From Plantactinospora sp. BC1 (GTDB lineage Bacteria; Actinomycetota; Actinomycetes; Mycobacteriales; Micromonosporaceae), in NCBI RefSeq assembly GCF_003030345.1, contig NZ_CP028158.1, positions 6,510,001 through 6,574,000 on the forward strand: a stretch of DNA of 64,000 nucleotides. The letters run 5' to 3'. A program made the position numbers and the translations under genes. The notes under the pieces are model-generated. The model was not told where the DNA came from and searched no databases. It worked only from the letters and a program-made list of their open reading frames with translations. Positions 34,477 to 42,776 of the stretch are shown one piece after another. Position 1 is the stretch's first letter. The number at the start of each line of letters is the position of its first letter.

Positions 34477-35421
34477 ATGGTCTTCAAGAAGATGTTGAGC
34501 GCCTTCGGCGTCGGCGGTCCGAGCGTGGACACCGTGCTGACGAACCCGAACACCCGGCCCGGCCTGGTGCTCGACGGGCAGGTCAACCTGCGCGGCGGGG
34601 ATTCCGCGGCCGACATCGAGCAGGTCACCGTCGCGCTGGTCACCCGGGTCGAGATGGAGGCCGGAGACAGCGAGTACGCCGGCACCATGGAGTTCTACCG
34701 TCTCCCGGTCAGCGGCGCCATGCGCCTGGAAGCCAAGCAGGAACTGGCGATCCCGTTCCAGCTCCCGGTGCCCTGGGAGACCCCGATCACCGACGTCTAC
34801 GGTCAGCGGCTGCGCGGCATGACGATGGGGCTGCGTACCGAACTCGCGATCGCCCGGGCGGTGGACAAGGGCGACCTGGACGCCATCGCGGTACACCCGC
34901 TGCCGGTGCACGAGAAGATCCTGGAGGCGTTCGCCCAACTCGGCTTCCAGTTCAAGAGCGCCGACCTGGAGCGCGGGCAGATCTACGGCGTGCAGCAGAC
35001 GCTGCCGTTCTACCAGGAGATCGAGTTCTTCGCCGCCCCGCAGTACGCGCACGCGATCCGCGAGGTCGAGCTGACCTTCGTCACCAACCAGCACGGCGTC
35101 GACGTCATCATCGAGTGCGACAAGCGCGGCGGAATGTTCAGCGGCGGGCACGACAGCGTGGGCCGGTACACCGCCGAGCACGCCGGTGTCGACCAGGTCG
35201 ACTGGCGGCAGCGGGTCGAGGGCTGGCTGGCGCAGACGGTGCAGAGCTACGGCCGGCACGGCGGGGCGGGACAGCACTACGGACACCCCGGCAAGCAGGG
35301 GCACCACGGCGGGCACGGCATGGGCGGCATGGTCGCCGGTGCGGCGCTCGGGCTGGCCGGCGGCATGATCGCCGGTGAGATGCTGGAGGACGCCTTCGAG
35401 GGCGACTTCGGCGAGGAGTGA
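34477..35421 (+). CDS. Spo0M-like (arrestin-fold) sporulation control protein
   Basis: 314 residues from ATG 34477 with AGGAG eight bases upstream. The Spo0M domain spans about 1-235: FKKMLSAFGVGGPSVDTVL, LDGQVNLRGGD, LPVSGAMRLEAKQELAIPFQLPVPWETPIT and REVELTFVTNQHGVDVIIECDKRGG. A His/Gly-rich stretch (about 265-285) follows, then a hydrophobic Gly-rich segment (MVAGAALGLAGGMIAGEML) and an acidic end. In Bacillus, Spo0M affects sporulation and the cytoskeleton; the role in actinobacteria is unclear. The His-rich tail might bind metal (inference). A perfect terminator follows. Confidence 0.9.
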   Translation: MVFKKMLSAFGVGGPSVDTVLTNPNTRPGLVLDGQVNLRGGDSAADIEQVTVALVTRVEMEAGDSEYAGTMEFYRLPVSGAMRLEAKQELAIPFQLPVPWETPITDVYGQRLRGMTMGLRTELAIARAVDKGDLDAIAVHPLPVHEKILEAFAQLGFQFKSADLERGQIYGVQQTLPFYQEIEFFAAPQYAHAIREVELTFVTNQHGVDVIIECDKRGGMFSGGHDSVGRYTAEHAGVDQVDWRQRVEGWLAQTVQSYGRHGGAGQHYGHPGKQGHHGGHGMGGMVAGAALGLAGGMIAGEMLEDAFEGDFGEE

Positions 35422-35452
35422 CCCGGCCGACGGCCACGGACGAGGAAAAGGC

Positions 35453-35484
35453 CGCGGTCCCCGCCGTTGTCGGCGGGGACCGCG
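35453..35484 (+). terminator. terminator of the Spo0M-like gene
   Basis: Perfect 14-bp stem CGCGGTCCCCGCCG / CGGCGGGGACCGCG with a TTGT loop, about 30 bases downstream of the stop codon and just before the convergent membrane-protein gene. Confidence 0.85.
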
Positions 35485-35577
35485 ACCCCCCGTGGCAAGT
35501 CGCCACTGCTCGGGACACTCCGGTACACCGGTCCTCAGCGGAGACCGCGCTCCGCCGCTACGGCGTCCGGAGCATCG

Positions 35578-35967
35578 TCACCGTTTGCCGTGTCGCCAGG
35601 CGTTACCCAGCTTCGCCAGACCACGGCTACCCAGGTAGGCGATGGTCATCAGGGTGATGAAGAACCAGGCCTGCTGAGCCCGGAACGGGTCGACGCCGGT
35701 CGCGTCCGTACCGACCAGGTCCGCAGCCAGCAAGGTGAAGCCGACCGCCGCCAGATAGATGTAGAACTCGGTACTCAGCCAGGCGGGCTTGGTCTCGTTA
35801 CCAGGATTCCGCCGTACCGGCTCGTCCATCCGGCGCTGCATCTCCGACAGAGTCTGCTGTATCTGCTGGTTGGAGATGTTCTGGGCACCCATCTCCCGGG
35901 TCGGTGCCGACTGCATGTCCGTCACCTGCTGGCCCATCGGCTGCCTGGACGGGGTCTGCGTGCTCAT
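35578..35967 (-). CDS. small two-span membrane protein
   Basis: 129 residues from ATG 35967 with a GAGGAGG site. A Gln/Met-rich polar N terminus (about 1-55, including QQIQQTLSEMQRRMDEP, possibly a short coiled coil) is followed by two membrane segments (about 65-82 and 97-116) and a short basic tail. Similar small proteins are frequent in Micromonosporaceae and Streptomyces, but I do not know a function. It is divergent from the disordered protein at 36118. Confidence 0.75.
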   Translation of the reverse strand: MSTQTPSRQPMGQQVTDMQSAPTREMGAQNISNQQIQQTLSEMQRRMDEPVRRNPGNETKPAWLSTEFYIYLAAVGFTLLAADLVGTDATGVDPFRAQQAWFFITLMTIAYLGSRGLAKLGNAWRHGKR

Positions 35968-36117
35968 CTTTTCCTCCTCGGATTCGATGAGATCTCTTCC
36001 GACCGCCAACGGTCACGGCACTTCCGCGCCCGTGGCACCCGTTGGCTACCCGACCGGCCCTGCCACAAACAGCCGCTGACCAGCGGACTATCGATCCCGC
36101 GCCGCCCGGGGTGGCCG

Positions 36118-36591
36118 GTGGCGTTTGCCGACCCGGGCACCGGGGACACCCGGGACGACGACAACGGACAACTCGGCGAGGTGGTGGACGTGCGCGGCGA
36201 GGACGAACGGCGGGAGTCGGCACGGCGGACCGAAGACCGGATCGGGCGCGGCAAGTACGGCCCCGGCGCGATGGAGGAGGTCACCCTCCCGGTCGACGAG
36301 GGCCGCGAGGCGCACGAACGCGACATCGAGGACCCCGCGGACCGGGCGCGGGATCCGGACGTACTGCGGGACGGCGGTCCGACCCGGAACCGGGGGGTCA
36401 GCACCACCACCGGTACCGACCGGCGGGCCGGGTCGGCGAACGCGCGCCGCCAACCCCGCCGGCCGGGCGGAAAGGTGGCACCGACCACCACCGGGGACGC
36501 GACCACCGGCGGGATCAACCCGTCGGCGGCCGGGTCCACCAGCGACGCCTCCGGACAGGCGCGGCAGATCGGTAACTTCACGGACAAGTGA
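36118..36591 (+). CDS. highly charged, probably disordered protein
   Basis: 157 residues from GTG 36118, the first start that gives normal codon use. The N-terminal two thirds are dense in Asp, Glu and Arg (DTRDDDNGQLGEVVDV, REAHERDIEDPADRARDPDV). The C-terminal third is Thr/Gly/Ala-rich and ends IGNFTDK. No hydrophobic core, cysteines or known domain are visible. G or C dominates third positions, which argues for a real gene even though no family is recognised. The start is uncertain because the frame is open further upstream. Confidence 0.5.
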   Translation: MAFADPGTGDTRDDDNGQLGEVVDVRGEDERRESARRTEDRIGRGKYGPGAMEEVTLPVDEGREAHERDIEDPADRARDPDVLRDGGPTRNRGVSTTTGTDRRAGSANARRQPRRPGGKVAPTTTGDATTGGINPSAAGSTSDASGQARQIGNFTDK

Positions 36592-36648
36592 CCCGGCCGC
36601 CGGGCCGGCGACGCGCTCGCCGGCACGGTCCAGCGCACCGGGTGGGGC

Positions 36649-39042
36649 TCAGCCGACCCGGAGGATGCCCAGTCGCTGGGTCGCCCGGGTGAGCGCGACG
36701 TAGAGGTCGCTGCGCCCACGGGTGGACTCGGCGACGATCCGGTCCGGATCGACCACCAGCACCGAGTCGAACTCCAGCCCCTTGGCCTGGGCGACGGTCA
36801 GCAGGACCACCCGGCTGGTCAACTCCGGATCGTCGCCGAGCGCCACCTCGGGCTCCGCCTCGGTGACCCCGGGACCCAGTTCGTCGACGAGTCCGGCCGG
36901 CACGATCACCCCGACCCGGCCGGTGCCGACCCCGGCCACCTCGGTCCGGATCGCCTCGACCAGCCGCCCGACCAGCTCACCGGTACCGACCTGGACGTCC
37001 CAGGGCTCTTCGCCGGTGTCGCGTACCGCTCGGGGTGGGGTGAGCGTCGGGTCGATCTCCGCCAGCACCTTGGCGGCGACCGCCAGGATCTCCGACGGCG
37101 TACGGTAGCTGACCGTCAGCTCCTCCAGCCGCCACCGGTCACCGACGTACGGCTCCAGCACCGGCCACCACGACGAGGCGCCGGCCAGCGATCCGGTCTG
37201 GGCCACGTCGCCGACCAGCGTCATCGAGCGGCTCGGGCAGCGGCGCATGAGCACCCGCCAGGCCATCGGGGAGAGTTCCTGCGCCTCGTCCACGATCACG
37301 TGCCCGAAGGCCCAGCTCCGGTCCGCCGCCGCCCGCTCGGCGGTGCTCAGCTGGTCCCCGTCGGCCTGCCGCTCGGCCAGCCGGTCGGCGACGAGCAGGT
37401 CGGTGACGTCCAGCATCCCGTCCTCGGCCTCGGGCTCGTCCTCGAAGTCGATCGACTTGGAGCCGGCGGCGATCTCCAGCACGCCCTCGGCGTACTCGAT
37501 CTCGGCCTGGCGCTGCCGGGCGGCCCTGGCCCGGACCGCGCGGTCGTCCTCGCCCAGCAGCTCCGCCGCCTCGTCCAGCAGCGGTACGTCGGCCGGGCTC
37601 CAGCCGCCCCACGGCTCCCGCCGCAGCGCCGCCCGCTCGGTCTCGTCCAGCTTCGGCGCCGCCACCGCGAGCCGCTGCTCCGAGGCGAACAGCCCGGCCA
37701 CCACCTGCTGCGGGGTGAGGATCGGCCAGAGCCAGTCCAGCACCGCCTGCACCTCGGGCTCGGCCCGCAGCTCCCGCCGGAACTCGGCGAGGTCGGCCTC
37801 GTCGAGCAGGTTCTCCCCGCCCAGCGGGTCGGCGCCGATCCGCTCGGCGAGCTGGTCGGCGAGGGCGTGGATGATCTCGATGTCGAAGAGTGGCCGGGCC
37901 AGGTTGTGCGGCCGGTCGGTGCGGCGGACCCGGTCCCGGGCGGCGGCGACGGTGGCCGGATCCAGCACCAGGCTGTCCCGCTCGATGTTGATCTCGATCG
38001 GCTCCTCCGGTACCCGCTGCCGGTCCCGGATCGCGGCGGCCAGCACCTCGACCATGTCGAGCCGGCCCTTCAGCTCGGCGACCTCCGCCGGCTCGGGCCG
38101 GGTCGCGGTGATCCCGGGGAAGAGTTCCCCGACGGTACGCAGCAGCACGCCGGTCTCGGCGAGCGTCGGCAACACCTGCGAGATGTAGCGCAGGAAGGTC
38201 GCGTTCGGGCCGACCAGCAGCACACCCCGGGTGGAGAGGATCTGCCGGTGCGTGTAGAGCAGGTACGCCGCCCGGTGCAGCGCCACGGCCGTCTTTCCGG
38301 TGCCGGGGCCGCCCTGCACCACCAGCACCCCGTCCAGGTCGGCCCGGATCACCCGGTCCTGTTCGGCCTGGATGGTCCGGACGATGTCGGTCATCCGGCC
38401 GGTACGGCTGGCGTTCACCGCCGCCAGCAGCGCCGCCTCGCCGGTCAACCCGCCCCGGTCGCCGGCCTGGCCGGCCGCGTTCAGGTCCAGCACCTCGTCG
38501 TCGAGGCCGACCACCTCGCGATCCCGGGTCCGGATGTGCCGGCGTCGGCGTACCCCGTCCGGGGCGGCGGCGGTGGCGAGATAGAAGGGCCGGGCGGCCG
38601 GGGCGCGCCAGTCCAGCAGCACCGGTTCGTACTCGCCGTCGCCGTCGAAGATGCCGATCCGGCCGATGTAGCGGCGGGTGCCGTCGTCGAGGTCCAGTCG
38701 ACCGAAGCAGAGGCCCTGTTCGACCGCGCCGAGCCGGTCGAGCTGCTCGGCGTACATCTGGACGGTGCCGTCGCGCTGCGAGCGCTCCTGCTGGGTGCCG
38801 CCGGCGTTGCGCAGCGCGGTGCGCAGTCGCCGGGTGGCCTGGGTACGCAGTTCGTCGAGGCGCCCGTAGAGCATGGAGACGTACCGCTGCTCGCCGGGGA
38901 GGTCGTCCCCGCTCGGGGCGGCGGGCCGGGACTGCCCTGCGGCCACCGACCCGTCGGCGCCGGAGGGTACGGCACGTCCGATCGGTTCGTCGGCCGGCTC
39001 GTCGAGACGCTGGTCGGGCGAAACACCGGATTGCTTTGACAA
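36649..39042 (-). CDS. helD: HelD/HelR-type RNA polymerase-associated helicase
   Basis: 797 residues. UvrD-like superfamily 1 ATPase of the HelD group, which binds RNA polymerase, pries it open and recycles it; the HelR branch displaces rifamycins. An N-terminal coiled-coil-forming arm (YVSMLYGRLDELRTQATRRL) and a beta module (GRIGIFDGDGEYEPVLLDWRAP) precede Walker A (VVQGGPGTGKT, Lys250). HVIVDEAQELSP is Walker B/motif II, with motif III VGDVAQTG. The C-terminal TSRVVLLTVAQAKGLEFDSV and DLYVALTRATQRL are motifs V and VI. The best start is TTG 39042, with GGGGAG five bases before it. A dyad at 39072 and a possible rifamycin-associated element at 39237 lie upstream. Confidence 0.92.
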   Translation of the reverse strand: MSKQSGVSPDQRLDEPADEPIGRAVPSGADGSVAAGQSRPAAPSGDDLPGEQRYVSMLYGRLDELRTQATRRLRTALRNAGGTQQERSQRDGTVQMYAEQLDRLGAVEQGLCFGRLDLDDGTRRYIGRIGIFDGDGEYEPVLLDWRAPAARPFYLATAAAPDGVRRRRHIRTRDREVVGLDDEVLDLNAAGQAGDRGGLTGEAALLAAVNASRTGRMTDIVRTIQAEQDRVIRADLDGVLVVQGGPGTGKTAVALHRAAYLLYTHRQILSTRGVLLVGPNATFLRYISQVLPTLAETGVLLRTVGELFPGITATRPEPAEVAELKGRLDMVEVLAAAIRDRQRVPEEPIEINIERDSLVLDPATVAAARDRVRRTDRPHNLARPLFDIEIIHALADQLAERIGADPLGGENLLDEADLAEFRRELRAEPEVQAVLDWLWPILTPQQVVAGLFASEQRLAVAAPKLDETERAALRREPWGGWSPADVPLLDEAAELLGEDDRAVRARAARQRQAEIEYAEGVLEIAAGSKSIDFEDEPEAEDGMLDVTDLLVADRLAERQADGDQLSTAERAAADRSWAFGHVIVDEAQELSPMAWRVLMRRCPSRSMTLVGDVAQTGSLAGASSWWPVLEPYVGDRWRLEELTVSYRTPSEILAVAAKVLAEIDPTLTPPRAVRDTGEEPWDVQVGTGELVGRLVEAIRTEVAGVGTGRVGVIVPAGLVDELGPGVTEAEPEVALGDDPELTSRVVLLTVAQAKGLEFDSVLVVDPDRIVAESTRGRSDLYVALTRATQRLGILRVG

Positions 39043-39071
39043 ACCGTCTCCCCATTGTTAGGCTTTGCGCG

Positions 39072-39096
39072 GAACGGCATTATGCCGTTCTTTTTT
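39072..39096. promoter_or_regulatory. dyad or hairpin upstream of the helicase gene
   Basis: GAACGGCAT-T-ATGCCGTTC (39072-39090), nine-base arms around one central base, followed on the plus strand by TTTTTT. Read on the plus strand it resembles an intrinsic terminator, yet no plus-strand gene ends nearby. On the minus strand it sits about 30 bases before the TTG start of the helicase, where it could be an operator or leader hairpin, or end transcription from the gene at 39329. Confidence 0.5.
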
Positions 39097-39236
39097 ATTT
39101 CCGAACTGAGAAACGATAGCGCGTTTCTTTACCGGCATCCATCGGCCGCGCGACCCGACGGACACACCGCGCTCGACTGATCGGCGTCCGGGATCGGGCG
39201 TCGGGGAGACGAAGAACCCGACCGGGCGCCGGCAGA

Positions 39237-39257
39237 GGGGCCTTGTCGCATGGCAAC
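39237..39257 (-). promoter_or_regulatory. possible rifamycin-associated element (half conserved)
   Basis: Read toward the helicase gene, the sequence is GTTGCCATGCGACAAGGCCCC with the last 14 bases (TGCGACAAGGCCCC) agreeing with the rifamycin-associated element reported upstream of rifamycin-resistance genes, as I recall it. The left half is diverged. It lies about 195 bases before the TTG start. The match is from memory and tentative. Confidence 0.4.
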
Positions 39258-39328
39258 GGACGAGCGCCCTGCCGCCGTCGCGGCGTCACCGCGATGGCCG
39301 GGTGGCAGAGCGCCCGTCCGAGAGCCGA

Positions 39329-40438
39329 TCACCTACCGGTCTGGGCGACCTCGTACAGCCGTTCCGGCTTCACCGCGCCGACGAGTACCCGGCCGTCGTC
39401 GGTGAGCAGGGCGGTGAAGAGCTTGCCGGTGACGAGCCGGCCGCTGCCCCACTCGCCACTCACCTCGGGGAGCCCGCCGAGCAGGCCCCGGAGCAGGCCG
39501 GCTTCCGAGCCCTCCGACCGTGTGCCGCCGCTCTGCCCCTGGGTGAATCCGGCGAGCTGCGGAACCTCGGCGACCAGTACGCTCGTCCACCCGCTGCCGA
39601 CCACCGTCGGCCGCTGCACGCCGGCCGGCAGCGCCGGGCGGCCCTCCGGTCGGGTCGCCTCGGTCACCTCCGCACCCGGCGGCGGGTTGAAGGCGAACTG
39701 GGCCGGGTCGGGGCGCTCGAAGTTGACCTGGGTGAAGGCCACCTCGAAGGCGGGCTTGCTGGTGCCCTCCGGTACCACCTGGAAACGCAGCGGTACGTGC
39801 TCGGCGGCGTCGATCGCGATCGTGATCTGGCCCACCAGCGAGGTGTCGTCCCGAGGTTCGAGTACCAGTTCGTAGGCGTCCCGGCCGGCGATCGAGGCCG
39901 ACCGCCCGACGCTGACCCGGGTGGTCGGATCCACCGCCGCCAACGCCTGCTCGGCGGCCTCCTGCGGGGTGCTCGGCAGGTGACCCGGTACGCCGGAGGA
40001 CCTGCCGGAGCCGTCCAGGGTGGTGTGCTCGGCCCGGTTGGCCTGGCTGTCCCAGATCCAGACGTCCTTGCCGTTGCGGATGACGTCGGTCTCGCCGAGC
40101 GTGCCGAGCAACGCGACCCGGGTCTGGTCCGGGCCGGCGTGCCAGACCCGCATGGTGTGCGTACCGGAGACCAGCGAGGTGAGTTCGGCACTGCCCCGTC
40201 CGCCGATGCCGGGCAGGCTCGGCAGGCCGAGGTCGGCGCGCTTGATCACCGTTCCGGAGAGGCCGTCCAGGCGGGCGGTCTGCAGGTCGACGAGGAGCTG
40301 TGCGGCGCTGCGCTCGGGCAGGTTCGGCTCGGCGGCCGAGGCGAAGGTGCCGACCGCCGCACCTCCGCCGAGGATCGCCAGGGCCGCCCCGGTCGGGAGC
40401 AGCCACCGCAGCGCGGGGCGGGATTGCAAAACCGACAT
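39329..40438 (-). CDS. LolA-like exported protein (DUF2092 / sigma-regulatory type)
   Basis: 369 residues from ATG 40438. The N-terminal signal or anchor (WLLPTGAALAILGGGAAVGTFASA) carries it across the membrane. A LolA/LppX-like half-barrel follows, with LDGLSGTVIKRADLGLP, VWIWDSQANRAEHTTL, YELVLEPRDDTSLVGQITIAID and LRFQVVP. The C-terminal part (ALLTDDGRVLVGAVKPERL) is less typical. Such proteins may bind lipids or act as envelope sensors. It is divergent from an OmpR-type two-component system, with 116 bases between them, and similar pairs are common in actinobacteria, which suggests it is that system's target or partner. Confidence 0.82.
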   Translation of the reverse strand: MSVLQSRPALRWLLPTGAALAILGGGAAVGTFASAAEPNLPERSAAQLLVDLQTARLDGLSGTVIKRADLGLPSLPGIGGRGSAELTSLVSGTHTMRVWHAGPDQTRVALLGTLGETDVIRNGKDVWIWDSQANRAEHTTLDGSGRSSGVPGHLPSTPQEAAEQALAAVDPTTRVSVGRSASIAGRDAYELVLEPRDDTSLVGQITIAIDAAEHVPLRFQVVPEGTSKPAFEVAFTQVNFERPDPAQFAFNPPPGAEVTEATRPEGRPALPAGVQRPTVVGSGWTSVLVAEVPQLAGFTQGQSGGTRSEGSEAGLLRGLLGGLPEVSGEWGSGRLVTGKLFTALLTDDGRVLVGAVKPERLYEVAQTGR

Positions 40439-40554
40439 GTTCGTACCTCCTGGTCCCCATCCTGCGCCTGCCGGGCTGTGAAGCCACTGAGAACCGCTGT
40501 GGCCTCACTCAGCCGGGTGTGGTTGTGGGCGGTGGGGGATGGCACGCTTGTCCG

Positions 40555-41211
40555 GTGCGGTTGCTGGTGGTAGAGGACGAGGCGCGACTGGCCTCGGCGT
40601 TGCAGCGCGGCCTCCAGGCCGAGGGCTTCGTCGTCGACGTGGCCGCGAGCGGGCCGGAGGGGCTCGACCTGGCCCGGCACGGCGGGTACGACGCGATGAT
40701 CCTGGACGTGATGCTGCCGGGGCTCTCCGGCTATCGCGTGGTGCGGCAGTTGCGGGCCGAGCGGCACTGGCTTCCGGTGCTCATGCTCTCGGCCAAGGAC
40801 GGCGAGTACGACCAGGCCGACGGGCTGGACTGCGGCGCCGACGACTACCTGACCAAACCCTTCTCGTACGTGGTGCTGCTGGCCCGGCTGCGCGCCCTGC
40901 TGCGCCGGGGCGCGCCGCGCCGCCCGGTGGTGCTGGTCGCCGGTGACCTGCGGCTCGACCCGGCCCGCCGCCGGGTGACCCGGGACGGGGCGGAGGTGGA
41001 ACTCACCGCTCGGGAGTACGCCCTGCTGGAGTACCTGCTCCGCCGGGCCGGCGAGGTCGTCTCCAAGACGGAGCTGCTGGACCACGTCTGGGACGCGAGC
41101 GTGCACACCGCGCCGAACGCCGTCGAGGTCTACGTCGGCTACCTGCGCCGCAAGATCGGCCGGGACCGGCTGGAGACGATCCGAGGGGCCGGCTACCGGC
41201 TGGTGACGTGA
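40555..41211 (+). CDS. OmpR/PhoB-type response regulator
   Basis: 218 residues from GTG 40555. The receiver domain has LLVVEDEARLA, phospho-acceptor Asp51 (MILDVMLPG) and Lys in LTKPFSYVVL. The winged-helix domain (about 125-218) has LTAREYALLEYLLRRAGEVVS and the C-terminal YVGYLRRKIG ... TIRGAGYRLV. Its last codon overlaps the start of the histidine kinase (GTGA), so the pair is translationally coupled. Confidence 0.96.
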   Translation: MRLLVVEDEARLASALQRGLQAEGFVVDVAASGPEGLDLARHGGYDAMILDVMLPGLSGYRVVRQLRAERHWLPVLMLSAKDGEYDQADGLDCGADDYLTKPFSYVVLLARLRALLRRGAPRRPVVLVAGDLRLDPARRRVTRDGAEVELTAREYALLEYLLRRAGEVVSKTELLDHVWDASVHTAPNAVEVYVGYLRRKIGRDRLETIRGAGYRLVT

Positions 41212-42776
41212 CCCGGGCGGAGGGCGGTGACGGGGCCCGGGCGGGGCGAGGTCGGCGGCTGCGCGGCTGGCGACGGCCGTGGCTGAAGCTGAGCCTGCGG
41301 GCCCGACTCACCATCATCAGCGCGGCGGGTCTGGCCGTCGGTCTCGCCGTCGGCGGGCTGGTGCTGCTCGGCGCGCTCGGCTACGCGCTCCAGCGCACCG
41401 TCGACACCGAGGCGCTGAAGACCGCCGAGGCGGTGGCCCTGCTCGCCGGCCAGAACGCCCTGCCGGACCCGCTACCGGTCGCCGGTGGCCAGGTACGCGT
41501 CCAGGTGGTCGACGGGCAGGGCCGGATCCGGGCCGCCTCGATCGACGCCGACCGGCTGGTCCCGATGCTCTACCCGGACGAGCTGCGACGCTTCCAGGCC
41601 GGGGAACGGGACCGGTTCTACCTGCCCGGCCGGCGACTCGGCCTGGACGGACCGATCCGGGTCGTGGCGGTACCCGCCGGACCGGCCGCCGATCCGCAGA
41701 CGGTACTCGTGGCGAAGTCGACGGCGGACGTACGGCACAGCGTGACCGTGGTCCGCACGATCCTGCTGGTCAGCTTTCCGCTGCTCCTGGTCGCGTTGGC
41801 CGCGGTCGCCTGGCGGGTGATCGGCGCGACCCTCCGCCCGGTCGAGACGTTGCGGGCCGGCGCGGAGGAGATCACCGGCGGGGCCCGGCCGGGCAGGTTG
41901 CCGCTGCCGGCCTCGCACGACGAGATCCACCGGTTGGCGGTGACCCTGAACGGCATGCTGGGCCGGCTGGAGTCGGCCCGGGCCCGGCAGCGCGCCTTCG
42001 TCGCCGACGCCGCGCACGAGCTGCGCAGCCCGCTGGCCAACCTGCGCACCCAGCTCGAGGTCGCGCAGCGGCTCGGTCCGGCGACGGAGTGGCCGGCGGT
42101 CGCCGACGACCTGCTCGCCGACACCCAGCGACTCAGCCGGCTCGTCGACGACCTGCTGCTGCTCGCCCGCCTCGACGACGCGGGTGGCCGGCCGCCCCGG
42201 GCCGCCGAACCGGTCGAGCTGGGGGAGTTGCTGGCCGAGGTCGCCGAGCGGTACCCGGCGCCGCCGGTGCGGGTGGTGGCGCCGAGGTTCCCGCTCTGGG
42301 TGTTGGCCGAGCCGGACGCGCTGACCCGGATCCTTGGCAACCTGCTGGACAACGCGGTCCGGCACACCAGCAGCGAGGTGGTGCTGGAGGCCGGTCCGGG
42401 CGGTCCGACCGGTCCGGCGTACCACCTGGTGACCGTGACCGACGACGGGCCCGGCATCCCGGCCGCGGACCGGGACCGGGTCTTCGACCGCTTCACCCGG
42501 CTGGACGACGCGCGGGCCCGGGACGCGGGCGGCGCCGGTCTCGGCCTGGCCATCGTCCGCGAACTGGTACGCCGCCAGGGCGGCACGGTGACCCTCGGCG
42601 ACGCCGGACCCGGACTGCGGGTCGAGGTACGCCTGCCCGCCGAGCGTCCGGTCCCGGACGGCCAGGACGACGCGCTACCGACCCGGCCGGCGCCGGTCGC
42701 TCAGCGGGCCGAGGGCGACCTGCCGGGCCGCTCGGTGCAGACCGGTTCGGCCTCGCCGACGACGCTCTCCGAATAG
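41208..42776 (+). CDS. HAMP-containing sensor histidine kinase
   Basis: 522 residues from GTG 41208. Two membrane segments (about 35-58 and 183-205) flank an extracytoplasmic sensor of about 120 residues. Then come a HAMP domain, HisKA with AFVADAAHELRSPL (His270), and HATPase with GNLLDNAVRHT, VTDDGPGIP, FDRFTRLDDA and GGAGLGLAIV. It is coupled to the preceding response regulator. The last 76 bases overlap the 3' end of the convergent TPR gene, an unusually long convergent overlap. The ligand is unknown. Confidence 0.95.
   Translation: MTRAEGGDGARAGRGRRLRGWRRPWLKLSLRARLTIISAAGLAVGLAVGGLVLLGALGYALQRTVDTEALKTAEAVALLAGQNALPDPLPVAGGQVRVQVVDGQGRIRAASIDADRLVPMLYPDELRRFQAGERDRFYLPGRRLGLDGPIRVVAVPAGPAADPQTVLVAKSTADVRHSVTVVRTILLVSFPLLLVALAAVAWRVIGATLRPVETLRAGAEEITGGARPGRLPLPASHDEIHRLAVTLNGMLGRLESARARQRAFVADAAHELRSPLANLRTQLEVAQRLGPATEWPAVADDLLADTQRLSRLVDDLLLLARLDDAGGRPPRAAEPVELGELLAEVAERYPAPPVRVVAPRFPLWVLAEPDALTRILGNLLDNAVRHTSSEVVLEAGPGGPTGPAYHLVTVTDDGPGIPAADRDRVFDRFTRLDDARARDAGGAGLGLAIVRELVRRQGGTVTLGDAGPGLRVEVRLPAERPVPDGQDDALPTRPAPVAQRAEGDLPGRSVQTGSASPTTLSE

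Noticed and set aside
35964-36719. 251-codon minus-strand frame opposite the acidic protein
   Set aside because: It is Ser/Arg/Pro-rich with poor third-position bias, whereas the plus strand shows normal codon use.
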